Source: JAMHWF01 sp035911095 (GTDB lineage: Bacteria; Pseudomonadota; Gammaproteobacteria; Burkholderiales; Burkholderiaceae_C). From it: a DNA stretch of 64,000 nt. The stretch is taken from assembly GCA_035911095.1 (NCBI GenBank), contig JAMHWF010000022.1, positions 62,001 to 126,000 on the forward strand, in the 5' to 3' direction. Positions 33,542-41,795 of this stretch are shown here, in pieces (positions within the stretch are counted from its first letter, which is position 1; the number at the start of each line of letters is the position of its first letter). The notes beneath the pieces were generated by a model. That model was not told where the DNA came from. It saw only the letters and a program-made list of their open reading frames with translations, and ran no database searches. A program made the translations under genes and the position numbers.

Positions 33542-35785
33542 ATGCAGGTCACCAACCGCATCGACGACTTCATCGTTCACCAAGACGCGCCGCTGCTGCG
33601 TTGCCTCAATCAACTGAACGTCAACCAGCGGCGCATCCTCTTCGTCTTGGACGACGAGCGCCGTCTGCTCGGTTCGTTCTCCGACGGAGACTTCCGCCGC
33701 TGGGTCACGACGGCGACCCACTACGACTTCGAGGCTACGCGGGTCTCAGAGGTCATGAATCCGACCCCGGTGCAGGCCCCGGTCAGCGCCCAGCGCAAGC
33801 AGGTCAGGGCGCTCTTCGCGGGTGCGATCGATGCGATCCCGCTGGTGGACCCGGGGCGACGGCTCGTTTCCATTGCGTTCCAGAACGACGAGGGACTCGA
33901 CATCGCGGGCCACCGGATCGCAGCGGGTGCGCCGGCTTTCGTGATCGCGGAGATCGGCAACAACCACAACGGCAGCATCGAGCTGGCGCAGCGCTTGGTC
34001 GACCTTGCCAGGGAGGCTGGCGCGGATTGCGCCAAGTTCCAGATGCGCAACATGCAGGCGCTGTATCGCCACGGGAGCAGCACCCATGGGGCCGATCTGG
34101 GCGCGCAGTACACGCTCGACCTGCTGTCGCGCAACCAACTCGCCAATGAGCAACTGCTTGAAGTCTTCGACTACTGCAAGCAGCGGGGGATCACGCCGCT
34201 TTGCACCCCCTGGGACATCCCCAGCCTGCAGGTGCTGGAGGACTACGGCATGCCGGCCTACAAGGTGGCGTCGGCAGACCTGACCAACACGCAGATCCTG
34301 CAGGCTCTGGCGGATACGGGCAAGCCATTGATCTGCTCGACGGGCATGTCGACCGAGGCGGAGATCCGCGGTGCGGCTTCATTCCTGCGCCAACGCGGTG
34401 CCGAGGCTGTTTTCCTGCACTGCAACTCGACCTATCCGGCGCCATTCAAGGACGTGAATCTCGCCTACTTGCCGCGTCTGCAGTCGATCGTGGACGGCCC
34501 GGTGGGCTACTCGGGCCACGAGCGCGGCGTCGCGGTCGCCGTGGCCGCCGTCTCGTTGGGTGCTCGAGTCATCGAGAAGCACTTCACCGTGGACAAGGAG
34601 ATGGAGGGCAACGACCACAAGGTCTCGCTGCTGCCTGACGAGTTCCGGTCGATGGTGCGCATGATCCGCGAGGTCGAAGAGTCCATGGGATCGGCCGGGG
34701 AGCGGTCGCTGAGCCAGGGCGAACTGATCAATCGAGAGACGCTCGCCAAGAGCCTGGTCGCGACGCGGCCCATCGAGGCGGGGCAGACCATCACGCGCGA
34801 GATGGTGGACGTGAAAAGCCCCGGACAGGGCTTGCAGCCCTGCTATCTGGATGTTTTGCTCGGACGCATCGCCCGCAGGAACATGGTGGCGGGCGATTTC
34901 TTCTTTCCTTCCGACCTGCGCGATGCGGTCAATCAGGTGCGCCCTTACCGCTTCGAGCGGCCTTTCGGGATTCCCGTCCGCTTTCACGACTATCGTGCGC
35001 TGGCTTCGAAGACCAACCTGGACTTCGTCGAGTTCCATCTGAGCTACATGGACCTTGAGCTGCGCCCTGCGGACTTCATCGAGGGGCCGCAGTCGATCGG
35101 GCTGGCGGTGCACAGCCCCGAACTGTTCGCCGGCGATCACATCATGGATCTCGCGACCGAGGACGAGGCTCACCGTCATCAATCGATCGCGGAGTTGGAG
35201 CGCGTCTGCGACATGACCCGCGGCCTGAAGGCCCTGTTTCCGAAGACGCAACGCCCGGTGATCGTCATCAACGCGGGCGGCTTCGATGCGCAGGGCTTTC
35301 GTCCCGCGGCCAGCCGCGCCCCGATGTATGCAAGGGTCGCGGATGCACTGCGCCACGTCGACCAGTCCGGGATCGAGATCATCATCCAGACGATGCCGCC
35401 CTTTCCTTGGCACTTCGGCGGACAGAGTCATCACAACCTCTTTGTTGCGGCCGACGAGATCGACCGCTTCTGCCGCGAGCACGGTTACCGCATCTGCTAC
35501 GACGTCTCGCATTCGATGATGGCCTGCAACTACTACGCCTGGCAGCTGAGCAGCTTCACGCGTGCCGTCGCCCGTCACATCGCGCACATGCACATCGCCG
35601 ACGCCAAGGGGACCGACGGCGAGGGCGTGCAGATCGGGCATGGCGACGTCGACTTCACCCGGCTCGCCCAGGACTTGGGACGCGACGCGCCCAACGCGCA
35701 GTTCATCCCCGAGATCTGGCAAGGTCACAAGAATGGGGGCGAAGGCTTCTGGGAAGCGCTGGAGTTCCTGGAGCGCCGCTTCTGA
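33542..35785 (+). CDS. three-domain protein: CBS pair, NeuB-type synthase with SAF, C-terminal sugar-isomerase TIM barrel
   Basis: The protein has 747 residues, about twice the usual NeuB. Residues 1-120 look like a CBS pair (RILFVLDDERRLLGSFSDGD; EVMNPTPV). About 125-390 is the NeuB TIM barrel (FVIAEIGNNHNGSIELAQRL, AGADCAKFQ, KVASADLTN, GYSGHERG, EKHFTVDK), which condenses PEP with a 6-carbon amino sugar. About 400-455 is a SAF/antifreeze-like domain. About 465-747 resembles xylose-isomerase/AP-endonuclease-2 TIM barrels, with possible metal ligands in CYDVSHS, HMHIADA and PEIWQGH. The third domain may isomerise or epimerise the substrate. The gene follows the NeuA-like gene directly. Confidence 0.88.
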   Translation: MQVTNRIDDFIVHQDAPLLRCLNQLNVNQRRILFVLDDERRLLGSFSDGDFRRWVTTATHYDFEATRVSEVMNPTPVQAPVSAQRKQVRALFAGAIDAIPLVDPGRRLVSIAFQNDEGLDIAGHRIAAGAPAFVIAEIGNNHNGSIELAQRLVDLAREAGADCAKFQMRNMQALYRHGSSTHGADLGAQYTLDLLSRNQLANEQLLEVFDYCKQRGITPLCTPWDIPSLQVLEDYGMPAYKVASADLTNTQILQALADTGKPLICSTGMSTEAEIRGAASFLRQRGAEAVFLHCNSTYPAPFKDVNLAYLPRLQSIVDGPVGYSGHERGVAVAVAAVSLGARVIEKHFTVDKEMEGNDHKVSLLPDEFRSMVRMIREVEESMGSAGERSLSQGELINRETLAKSLVATRPIEAGQTITREMVDVKSPGQGLQPCYLDVLLGRIARRNMVAGDFFFPSDLRDAVNQVRPYRFERPFGIPVRFHDYRALASKTNLDFVEFHLSYMDLELRPADFIEGPQSIGLAVHSPELFAGDHIMDLATEDEAHRHQSIAELERVCDMTRGLKALFPKTQRPVIVINAGGFDAQGFRPAASRAPMYARVADALRHVDQSGIEIIIQTMPPFPWHFGGQSHHNLFVAADEIDRFCREHGYRICYDVSHSMMACNYYAWQLSSFTRAVARHIAHMHIADAKGTDGEGVQIGHGDVDFTRLAQDLGRDAPNAQFIPEIWQGHKNGGEGFWEALEFLERRF

Positions 35786-35865
35786 ACGAACGCAGGCCCT
35801 GGAGCGCACGATGGAACGCCGTGCCGCGACATTCCGGTCCGAGTCAATCTTCGATCCTCCATCTC

Positions 35866-37167
35866 ATGATCCGCTGGCCGCAGGGCTCCGCTTCGAGGGC
35901 GGCCGGCCTGATGGTGATCGAGAAGCTGGCCGGCCTGGCGTCGTCGCTGTTTGTCGGCATCGCGGTCGCCCGCTACCTGGGGCCCGACGGATTTGGCCAG
36001 CTCAGCTACGCGCTGGCCTGGATGGCCATCGGCTCGGTGTTCTCCCAGGCCGGCCTTACACGCATCTTGATCGCGCGGTTCGTGCGCGAGCAAAGCTATG
36101 CGTTGACGCTGGGTTCGGCGCTGTCGATCCAGGCGGGCGGCACGCTTGTCGGCTGCATCGTCGTGGCACTCGGGCTCACGGCGATGAGCGACGACCGGAC
36201 CCTTTGGCATGTCTCGTTGCTGATGTCCGGCATCGTCTTTGCCGAGGTGGTCGGCCCGTATCGGGACCTGGCGATGTCGCGCGGTCGGTCTTCGACCGTG
36301 GCGTTGATCGGGATTGCCGTGCTGCTGCTGTCGAGCGTCGCCAGGCTGCTTGGCATTCATTGGGCGTTGCCCCTGGCGGGGTTCGCTCTCCTGGCAGGCG
36401 CGGAACGATTGACCTGGGCTGTCGCCACCGTCGCGATGGTGCGTGCAGCCTTCTCAGAGCGTCCGAGCGTCGGCCGGCACAGCATCGGCACGCTATGCGC
36501 TCAAGGTTGGCCCGTACTGGTTGCGAACCTGAGCTCAGTGCTCTATTCGCGGGTCGACCTGCTGCTGCTCGAGCGAATGGCCGATACGGCGCAGGTCGGG
36601 TTGTATGCCTCCACGTCCCGACTCGCCGGCAGCTTCCCGATGCTGGCCGTTGCTGTCGCACAGGCCTTCTACCCCACGCTCGTCAAGCTCCAGGACGCCG
36701 ATGCAGCCGCGTACGAGCGCAGGCACCTGCAACTCGCCTCGCTGCTTGGTTGTCCGGTCATGCTGATCGCGTTCCTGGCGATCTGGCAGGGCGAGACGAT
36801 GGTGACATGGTTGCTCGGCGCGAAGTTCGCGGGCGCGGGCCCGCTGCTGGGGTGGCAGATGTTGACGGCTGCCGTGATGTGCCCCGCTGTGCTGAGAGCA
36901 GGCTACCTGACGTCGATCGGCGCGACACGGTGGCTCCTGCTCACCACGTTCGCCTCGCTCGGGATCAGCGTGGCGCTGAACACGATGCTGATACCGGTTC
37001 ACGGGGCGCTAGGCGCCTGCGTTGCGTTCCTGGTCACCCAGGTGACGTCGCTGTACTTGCTGGACCTTCTGAACCCGAAGATCAGGCCGCTGGCGCTGCT
37101 GCACCTGCGCGCGCTCCTGCTGGTGCCAGCTCTCATGCAATCGATCCAGAAAGACCCTCGGAAATGA
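35866..37167 (+). CDS. polysaccharide flippase (Wzx-like)
   Basis: This is a 433-residue integral membrane protein with about 12 TM helices and the Wzx/PST opening pattern (LMVIEKLAGLASSLFVGIAV, ARYLGPDGFGQLSYALAW). It should move the lipid-linked repeat unit to the periplasmic face. Codons are less GC-extreme than in the first flippase of the window (24549), and the two are not close paralogues. Start ATG 35866; MVIEKLAG is a later alternative. It overlaps the next gene by ATGA. Confidence 0.85.
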   Translation: MIRWPQGSASRAAGLMVIEKLAGLASSLFVGIAVARYLGPDGFGQLSYALAWMAIGSVFSQAGLTRILIARFVREQSYALTLGSALSIQAGGTLVGCIVVALGLTAMSDDRTLWHVSLLMSGIVFAEVVGPYRDLAMSRGRSSTVALIGIAVLLLSSVARLLGIHWALPLAGFALLAGAERLTWAVATVAMVRAAFSERPSVGRHSIGTLCAQGWPVLVANLSSVLYSRVDLLLLERMADTAQVGLYASTSRLAGSFPMLAVAVAQAFYPTLVKLQDADAAAYERRHLQLASLLGCPVMLIAFLAIWQGETMVTWLLGAKFAGAGPLLGWQMLTAAVMCPAVLRAGYLTSIGATRWLLLTTFASLGISVALNTMLIPVHGALGACVAFLVTQVTSLYLLDLLNPKIRPLALLHLRALLLVPALMQSIQKDPRK

Positions 37168-38189
37168 CCTTGCTGTCCATGACACCGGCGCCGTCGATAT
37201 CCATGTCGACCAGCCAGACGGAGGCCGCTCGGCGCGTGCGAGCCAAGATTCGGTCGGGAGAATGGACGCTGAGCGCTAACCCCTGCCTCTGCGGGACCTC
37301 GGATCGAGGCGATATCGACATCGCGCGGATGGATCGGTACGGCCTGCCGTTCGGACAAGTGCTTTGCCGGTGCTGCGGGATCGTGCGTTCCGAGCATGTG
37401 CTGACTCCCGCTTCGAACAACGACTTCTACGCAACCGAGTACCGAAACCTTTACACCGGCCGACCAACGGCCAGCGTCGACTTCTTCAAGGATCAGTATC
37501 GTCACGGCGAGTGGTTCTGCCAGACATCGCTGTCGTTCATTCCCGAAAGCGAGCGGGACACTGTCTTGGAGATCGGTTGTGGTGCCGGCGGGATCCTGAA
37601 AGCGATCTCCGATGAGGGATGGCAGCAGGTGGTGGGCGTAGATCTTGGCGAACAGTACCTGCAGCACGGTCGCAATCAAGGCCTCGATCTGAGGCATGGC
37701 GACTATCGCGAGTTGATCGCCGACGCCTCGCAGCGCCTTGTGGTGCTTTCACACGTTCTGGAGCACTTCATCGATCCGGTCCAGGAACTCCGGCATATCG
37801 CGGCCAAGTTGAAGGACGGCGGATACCTGCTGATCGAAGTCCCCGGCCTGATGTCGATCCACAAGGCCTACACCCGGGTTCAGCACTACTTCCAAGGTGC
37901 CCACATCTACAACTTCTCGCTCGATCACCTGAAGGCCTTGCTGCAGGCCGCCGGATACGAGATCGTCTCTGGAGACGAGAGATGCACCGTGCTCGCTCGC
38001 AAGCGATTCTCTTCCACGCCTCTGCCACTGGCTCAGATGCTGGACGATCCCGCGCAGGCGAAGCGCGTGCTCGGCTATCTGCGATGGCTTGGCCGCCTCG
38101 ACAAGATTCACGTCTCGTGGCTGGGCACGCGTCTGGCCTTATCGGCGCTGAAGCGCAGCCTGACATCTGAAAGCACGCGGGGTGCATAA
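37164..38189 (+). CDS. methyltransferase with N-terminal Cys4 zinc ribbon
   Basis: The protein has 341 residues. Four Cys in NPCLCG and LCRCCGIV form a small zinc-binding region (about residues 38-75), then a class I SAM domain with VLEIGCGAGGILKAI, VGVDLGEQY and LSHVLEHFIDPVQEL, and a C-terminal helical part. This is the layout of C- or O-methyltransferases of sugar nucleotides (Methyltransf_13/14-like) and of many O-antigen locus enzymes. It starts within the stop of the flippase gene (ATGA) and overlaps the next gene by 8 bp. Confidence 0.8.
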   Translation: MTLLSMTPAPSISMSTSQTEAARRVRAKIRSGEWTLSANPCLCGTSDRGDIDIARMDRYGLPFGQVLCRCCGIVRSEHVLTPASNNDFYATEYRNLYTGRPTASVDFFKDQYRHGEWFCQTSLSFIPESERDTVLEIGCGAGGILKAISDEGWQQVVGVDLGEQYLQHGRNQGLDLRHGDYRELIADASQRLVVLSHVLEHFIDPVQELRHIAAKLKDGGYLLIEVPGLMSIHKAYTRVQHYFQGAHIYNFSLDHLKALLQAAGYEIVSGDERCTVLARKRFSSTPLPLAQMLDDPAQAKRVLGYLRWLGRLDKIHVSWLGTRLALSALKRSLTSESTRGA

Positions 38190-39006
38190 GGAAGCCCTGA
38201 TCGCCTTCCTGAAGAAGGCTGTGCCGGACAGTCTGCACGATCGCATCCTGACCTTTCGCCGCCCGTACAAGAAGGAACTGCAGAGGAACACGCGATGGAA
38301 GGGCGTCGGGCGCAACCGTCGCGCCTGGGTGCTCGCGACCGGGCCCAGCATCTCCCAGCAAAGAATTGAGCTGCTGGCGGGTGAGGACTGCTATTCCGTC
38401 AGCAACTTCTTCCTGCATGAGAAGCTGGGTGCCTTGGCTCCGAAGGCACACTTCTTCGCTCCCTACCACCCGCCGCTGATCCGCTCGAACTACCTGGACT
38501 GGATCGCCTCGGCACATGCGCGCCTGCCAGCGACCACGCCGCTCATCCTCGGGCTGCAAGACTACGAAATGCTCGAGAACAGCGGCATCCTCGGCGCCCG
38601 CGAGCGGTACTACCTGCAGTTCGGTGCCCGGCGTTTCGGGCCGATCGACTGCACCCGGGCCGGGCCTCCGGTGCAGACAGGGCCGCAGATGGTCCTGCAG
38701 TTGCTGCTCTACGCGGGATACGACGAGATCTTCCTGCTCGGCTGCGACCATGACACGTTGAAGAACTACGGCGATACGGTGGCCAACTTCTACGCAGCCA
38801 AGGATGACGTGCGGGTCAATGCAACGAACGGCCTCGGGTGGTTGCCGATCGTCGACCATCTGCGAACGCAGGTTCGCGTGTTCGAGATCTACGATCTTCT
38901 TCAGCGCCACAACACGGGCAGCCGCATCATCAACTGTTCGCCGGTGTCGTGGCTGCGTTTCACGCAGATGGAGACCCGCCGGTTCGAGGACGTGGTGCGG
39001 CAGTGA
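38182..39006 (+). CDS. DUF115/GT42-like protein, candidate nonulosonate glycosyltransferase
   Basis: The protein has 274 residues. It has AWVLATGPSISQQRIELL near the N-terminus and PPVQTGPQMVLQLLLYAGYD followed by EIFLLGCDHD. The same two signatures (A-x-G-P-S and ...G-Y-x-E-I-x-L-x-G-x-D) mark GT42 sialyltransferases such as CstII and the DUF115 core of Maf flagellin glycosyltransferases, which use CMP-nonulosonates. With NeuA- and NeuB-like genes in the same chain it is a good candidate for the transferase. Start is GTG 38182. This is inference; some DUF115 relatives have other roles. Confidence 0.55.
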   Translation: MHKEALIAFLKKAVPDSLHDRILTFRRPYKKELQRNTRWKGVGRNRRAWVLATGPSISQQRIELLAGEDCYSVSNFFLHEKLGALAPKAHFFAPYHPPLIRSNYLDWIASAHARLPATTPLILGLQDYEMLENSGILGARERYYLQFGARRFGPIDCTRAGPPVQTGPQMVLQLLLYAGYDEIFLLGCDHDTLKNYGDTVANFYAAKDDVRVNATNGLGWLPIVDHLRTQVRVFEIYDLLQRHNTGSRIINCSPVSWLRFTQMETRRFEDVVRQ

Positions 39007-39683
39007 TCGTTCGAACCGTTCGCCCCTTCACCTCCTGGCTGCGTCTGCGGCGACAAGACCGTGTGCGCGCGCCCTGGGGCGTGCTGGCAGACAGTGCCTG
39101 CGAGTTCGAGGGCATGTCCTTTCTCGGCGCGGGCACGGAGCTGTCTTGCTGCAGCATCGGGCGCGGCACCTACTTCTCGGGCAATGCCCGGCTCTGGCAA
39201 ACGCGGATAGGGCGCTACTGCTCGCTCGGCCTCGACCTGCTGAACCTGATGGGTCGACATCCGACCACCGGGTTCGCCACCACCCATCCCGCGTTCTTCT
39301 CGACGCAGAAGCAGGCGGGTTTCACGTACGCCGATCGCGCCTGCTGCGACGAAGTGCGGTATGCCGATGCCGATCGGCGCCACGTCTGCGTGATCGGCCA
39401 CGACGTGTGGCTCGGCGGCCGCGTCACGCTGCTTGACGGCGTGAGCATCGGCAGCGGGGCGATCGTCGGAGCGGGTGCGGTCGTGACGAAGGACCTGCCG
39501 CCCTACTCGATCAGCGTCGGCGTGCCGGCACGTACCGTCTCCTGGCGCTTCGAGCCCGCGTTGATAGAGCGCCTGCTGGCGGCCGCTTGGTGGGACCGTG
39601 AACCGGCCTGGCTGCAACGGAACCAGGACGCCTTCGTGTCGGCCGAGACACTGCTCGAGCGACTGGGGGATTCGTCGCCATGA
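39003..39683 (+). CDS. CatB-type left-handed beta-helix acyltransferase
   Basis: The protein has 226 residues. It has hexapeptide repeats in the N-terminal half (CSIGRGTYFSGNARLWQTRIGRYCS), a loop, then VCVIGHDVWLGGRVTLLDGVSIGSGAIVGAGAVVTKDLPPYSISVGVPART, cited here in part: the end of the coil that binds acetyl-CoA. The catalytic His is probably in the GRHPTT/FATTHPAFF loop. It should acetylate a sugar OH or amine. Start GTG 39003 overlaps the stop of the gene before by four bases (GTGA), and the end overlaps the next by ATGA. Confidence 0.85.
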   Translation: MIVRTVRPFTSWLRLRRQDRVRAPWGVLADSACEFEGMSFLGAGTELSCCSIGRGTYFSGNARLWQTRIGRYCSLGLDLLNLMGRHPTTGFATTHPAFFSTQKQAGFTYADRACCDEVRYADADRRHVCVIGHDVWLGGRVTLLDGVSIGSGAIVGAGAVVTKDLPPYSISVGVPARTVSWRFEPALIERLLAAAWWDREPAWLQRNQDAFVSAETLLERLGDSSP

Positions 39684-40489
39684 CCGGCGACGCGACCCCT
39701 GGCACCCAGCGGCGATGCGGGGGGCGGCGCGTCGGAGCCGATGAGCCGAGTGCGCTGTCCGCCCGGCCATTGATCACGATTGCCACCGTCACCTTCAACG
39801 CGGCGCACTGCCTGCCCAAGGCCATCGAGAGTGTGGCTACCCAGCGCTACCGCGGTGTCGAGCACGTGATCGTCGATGGTGGCTCGACCGACGGCACGGT
39901 GGAGATCCTCCAAGCCCTTTCCACCTGCATCGACTACTGGGTCAGCGAGCCGGACGACGGCGTGTACGACGCCATGAACAAGGCCCTCTCGCTTGCAAGC
40001 GGCGATTGGATTCTCTTCCTGGGCGCAGACGACGTTCTGTTCGACGTGCTGGATGACGTCGTGCCGCGACTGCTGGACAAGAACGCTGTCTACTATGGCA
40101 ACGTGCGGCTCAAGTCGAGCCGCGCGTCGTACCTCGGCCGTTTCTCGCGCTACAAGCTGATGCAAAGCAACATCCCGCATCAAGCGATCTTCTACCCGCG
40201 CTCGGCGTACTCGACGAGGCGCTACGATCCCACCTACCGGGCGCTGGCGGATCACAAGTACAACATCGAACTGTGGGCGAGTGCCGGCCCGTTCGTGTAT
40301 TTGCCGCTCGACATCGCGCTGTTCGACGACGAGGGGCTTTCCTCGCGCGGCGACGCGGTGTTCGATCGCGACAGGCTCGAAATCATCAAGGCCAACTTCG
40401 GCCGGCGCTACTTCTGGCTCAAGAAGGCGCGCAATATCCTGGCGTTTATCTACTGGAAACTGCGTGGATCCGCTCGAGTACCTGGCTAG
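39680..40489 (+). CDS. glycosyltransferase family 2 (WcaA/WcaE type)
   Basis: This is a 269-residue GT2 enzyme: TIATVTFNAAHCLPKAIESV, VIVDGGSTDGTVEIL, then SEPDDGVYDAMNKALSLASG and FLGADDVLF (the DxD-type motif). Members of this type add sugars to O-antigen or colanic-acid repeat units. The first 30 residues are an unconserved extension, so a later start is possible, although the ATGA overlap supports ATG 39680. Its last 26 bp overlap the Wzy-like gene. Confidence 0.9.
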   Translation: MTGDATPGTQRRCGGRRVGADEPSALSARPLITIATVTFNAAHCLPKAIESVATQRYRGVEHVIVDGGSTDGTVEILQALSTCIDYWVSEPDDGVYDAMNKALSLASGDWILFLGADDVLFDVLDDVVPRLLDKNAVYYGNVRLKSSRASYLGRFSRYKLMQSNIPHQAIFYPRSAYSTRRYDPTYRALADHKYNIELWASAGPFVYLPLDIALFDDEGLSSRGDAVFDRDRLEIIKANFGRRYFWLKKARNILAFIYWKLRGSARVPG

Positions 40490-41795
40490 CTCGCTGACGT
40501 GGTGGCGCGAATACCTGGCCATCCTCGCGGTATCGCTGGCGTTGCACTGGCCGTTCATGCGACGGCTTTGCGTCGGCGTTTTCGACCCGCTGTTCTTTGT
40601 TCTGATCGGCGATGCCTTTGGCGCTGCCATTGTCGTGTTCATGTACTGGCGCGGGGACATTGCGCCGATTTACTTCGCCTCTTACGCCTTCGCCCAGATC
40701 TTCTTCTATGTCGGAATGTGCAGCGCAGCCCTTCTGCGCCCCCGGCGCGGCTTGGCCGACAAGCCACAGGATGCGAATGAGGTCGGCCTGCCGTTGCTGA
40801 TCTTCGGGGCTGCGGCGCTGCTGCACCTGGCGACGACCTTGATCTCCTGGGGACTCGCGGGTATCCCGCTTTTCCGGGTGACTCGACTCGGCGCGTTTGC
40901 CGGCTCGGGTGGTCTGGGCATCCTCGAGAGGTTGTCGGGCCCCACGGGTGGTATCGCGCTCTTCTGCGCGCTCTATCTGATGTGCAGTGTGCAGGGCAGG
41001 TCCTATCGATGGATCTTCTTTCCGTTTTCGACCTGGCTCCTCTTCGCGACGGCGATGTCGGGCTCCAAGTCCGCGCTGCTGTTCATCGGGCAGATCGTGT
41101 TCTCGTTCGCGGTGATCTACGGTCGTATCGACGCTCGGTCCGGTGTGTTCTGGGGCGGACGGTTCGGGCGCGGCTTCCTGGCGATCGCAGCCGTCTTCGC
41201 CCTGTTCACGCTCACCATACAGCGCGACGGGTCGGTCGCGACGGCAGTTGCCTCTTTGCTATATCGCTTCTTCAGCTACGGAGACATCTACGTGTTCGCC
41301 TACCCGGGCCGAATGATCGAGTTCGTCAAAGGGGACAACCCGTTGATCGGACTCCTCGGCGCACCGCTCAGCACGTTCCGCATCCTCCCGCTCGAGATGA
41401 TTTACTCCAACATCGGACATCAACTTGCGCAGCTTGTTTTTCCGAACCTTTCTTACGTGGCAGGCCCGAACCCGCGCCAGGCAGTGTTCGGCTACCACTA
41501 CTTCGGTCACTACGCATTCGTCTACTCGTTCGTGATCGGAGCCCTGACGATCCTTGCTCAGCGTGCCGCGTACTACACACCTGGTCGGGGCTTCCTCGGC
41601 GCCCTGATCGCGTTGCAGGTCTATCTCGCACTGTTCCAGGTGGGCGTTGACGTCGAAACGGCATCGACGAAGCTGGTGAACAGCTTTCTCGCGCTGACCG
41701 TCATCCTGCTCTTTGCGCTGCCGGTCTACTTTGCGTCGCGGGTGACCCGAGGAGCGGCCTCTCGGGTGCCAGTCAACCCGGCAAGCGCCCGATGA
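40464..41795 (+). CDS. putative O-antigen/exopolysaccharide polymerase (Wzy-like)
   Basis: This is a 443-residue integral membrane protein with about 11-12 TM helices and a larger periplasmic loop near residues 285-350 (YPGRMIEFVKGDNPLIGLLG ... VAGPNPRQAVFGYHYFG). Wzy polymerases are poorly conserved in sequence but share this topology, and it is the only such protein in a locus that has flippase and Wzz. Start GTG 40464 lies inside the end of the GT2 gene, and its stop overlaps the next ATG. Confidence 0.65.
   Translation: MDPLEYLASSLTWWREYLAILAVSLALHWPFMRRLCVGVFDPLFFVLIGDAFGAAIVVFMYWRGDIAPIYFASYAFAQIFFYVGMCSAALLRPRRGLADKPQDANEVGLPLLIFGAAALLHLATTLISWGLAGIPLFRVTRLGAFAGSGGLGILERLSGPTGGIALFCALYLMCSVQGRSYRWIFFPFSTWLLFATAMSGSKSALLFIGQIVFSFAVIYGRIDARSGVFWGGRFGRGFLAIAAVFALFTLTIQRDGSVATAVASLLYRFFSYGDIYVFAYPGRMIEFVKGDNPLIGLLGAPLSTFRILPLEMIYSNIGHQLAQLVFPNLSYVAGPNPRQAVFGYHYFGHYAFVYSFVIGALTILAQRAAYYTPGRGFLGALIALQVYLALFQVGVDVETASTKLVNSFLALTVILLFALPVYFASRVTRGAASRVPVNPASAR

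Noticed and set aside
33542..35785. A frameshifted join of three separate genes
   Set aside because: The frame is continuous with good codon use and domain linkers of normal length; there are no internal ribosome binding sites with starts at the domain borders that I could see.
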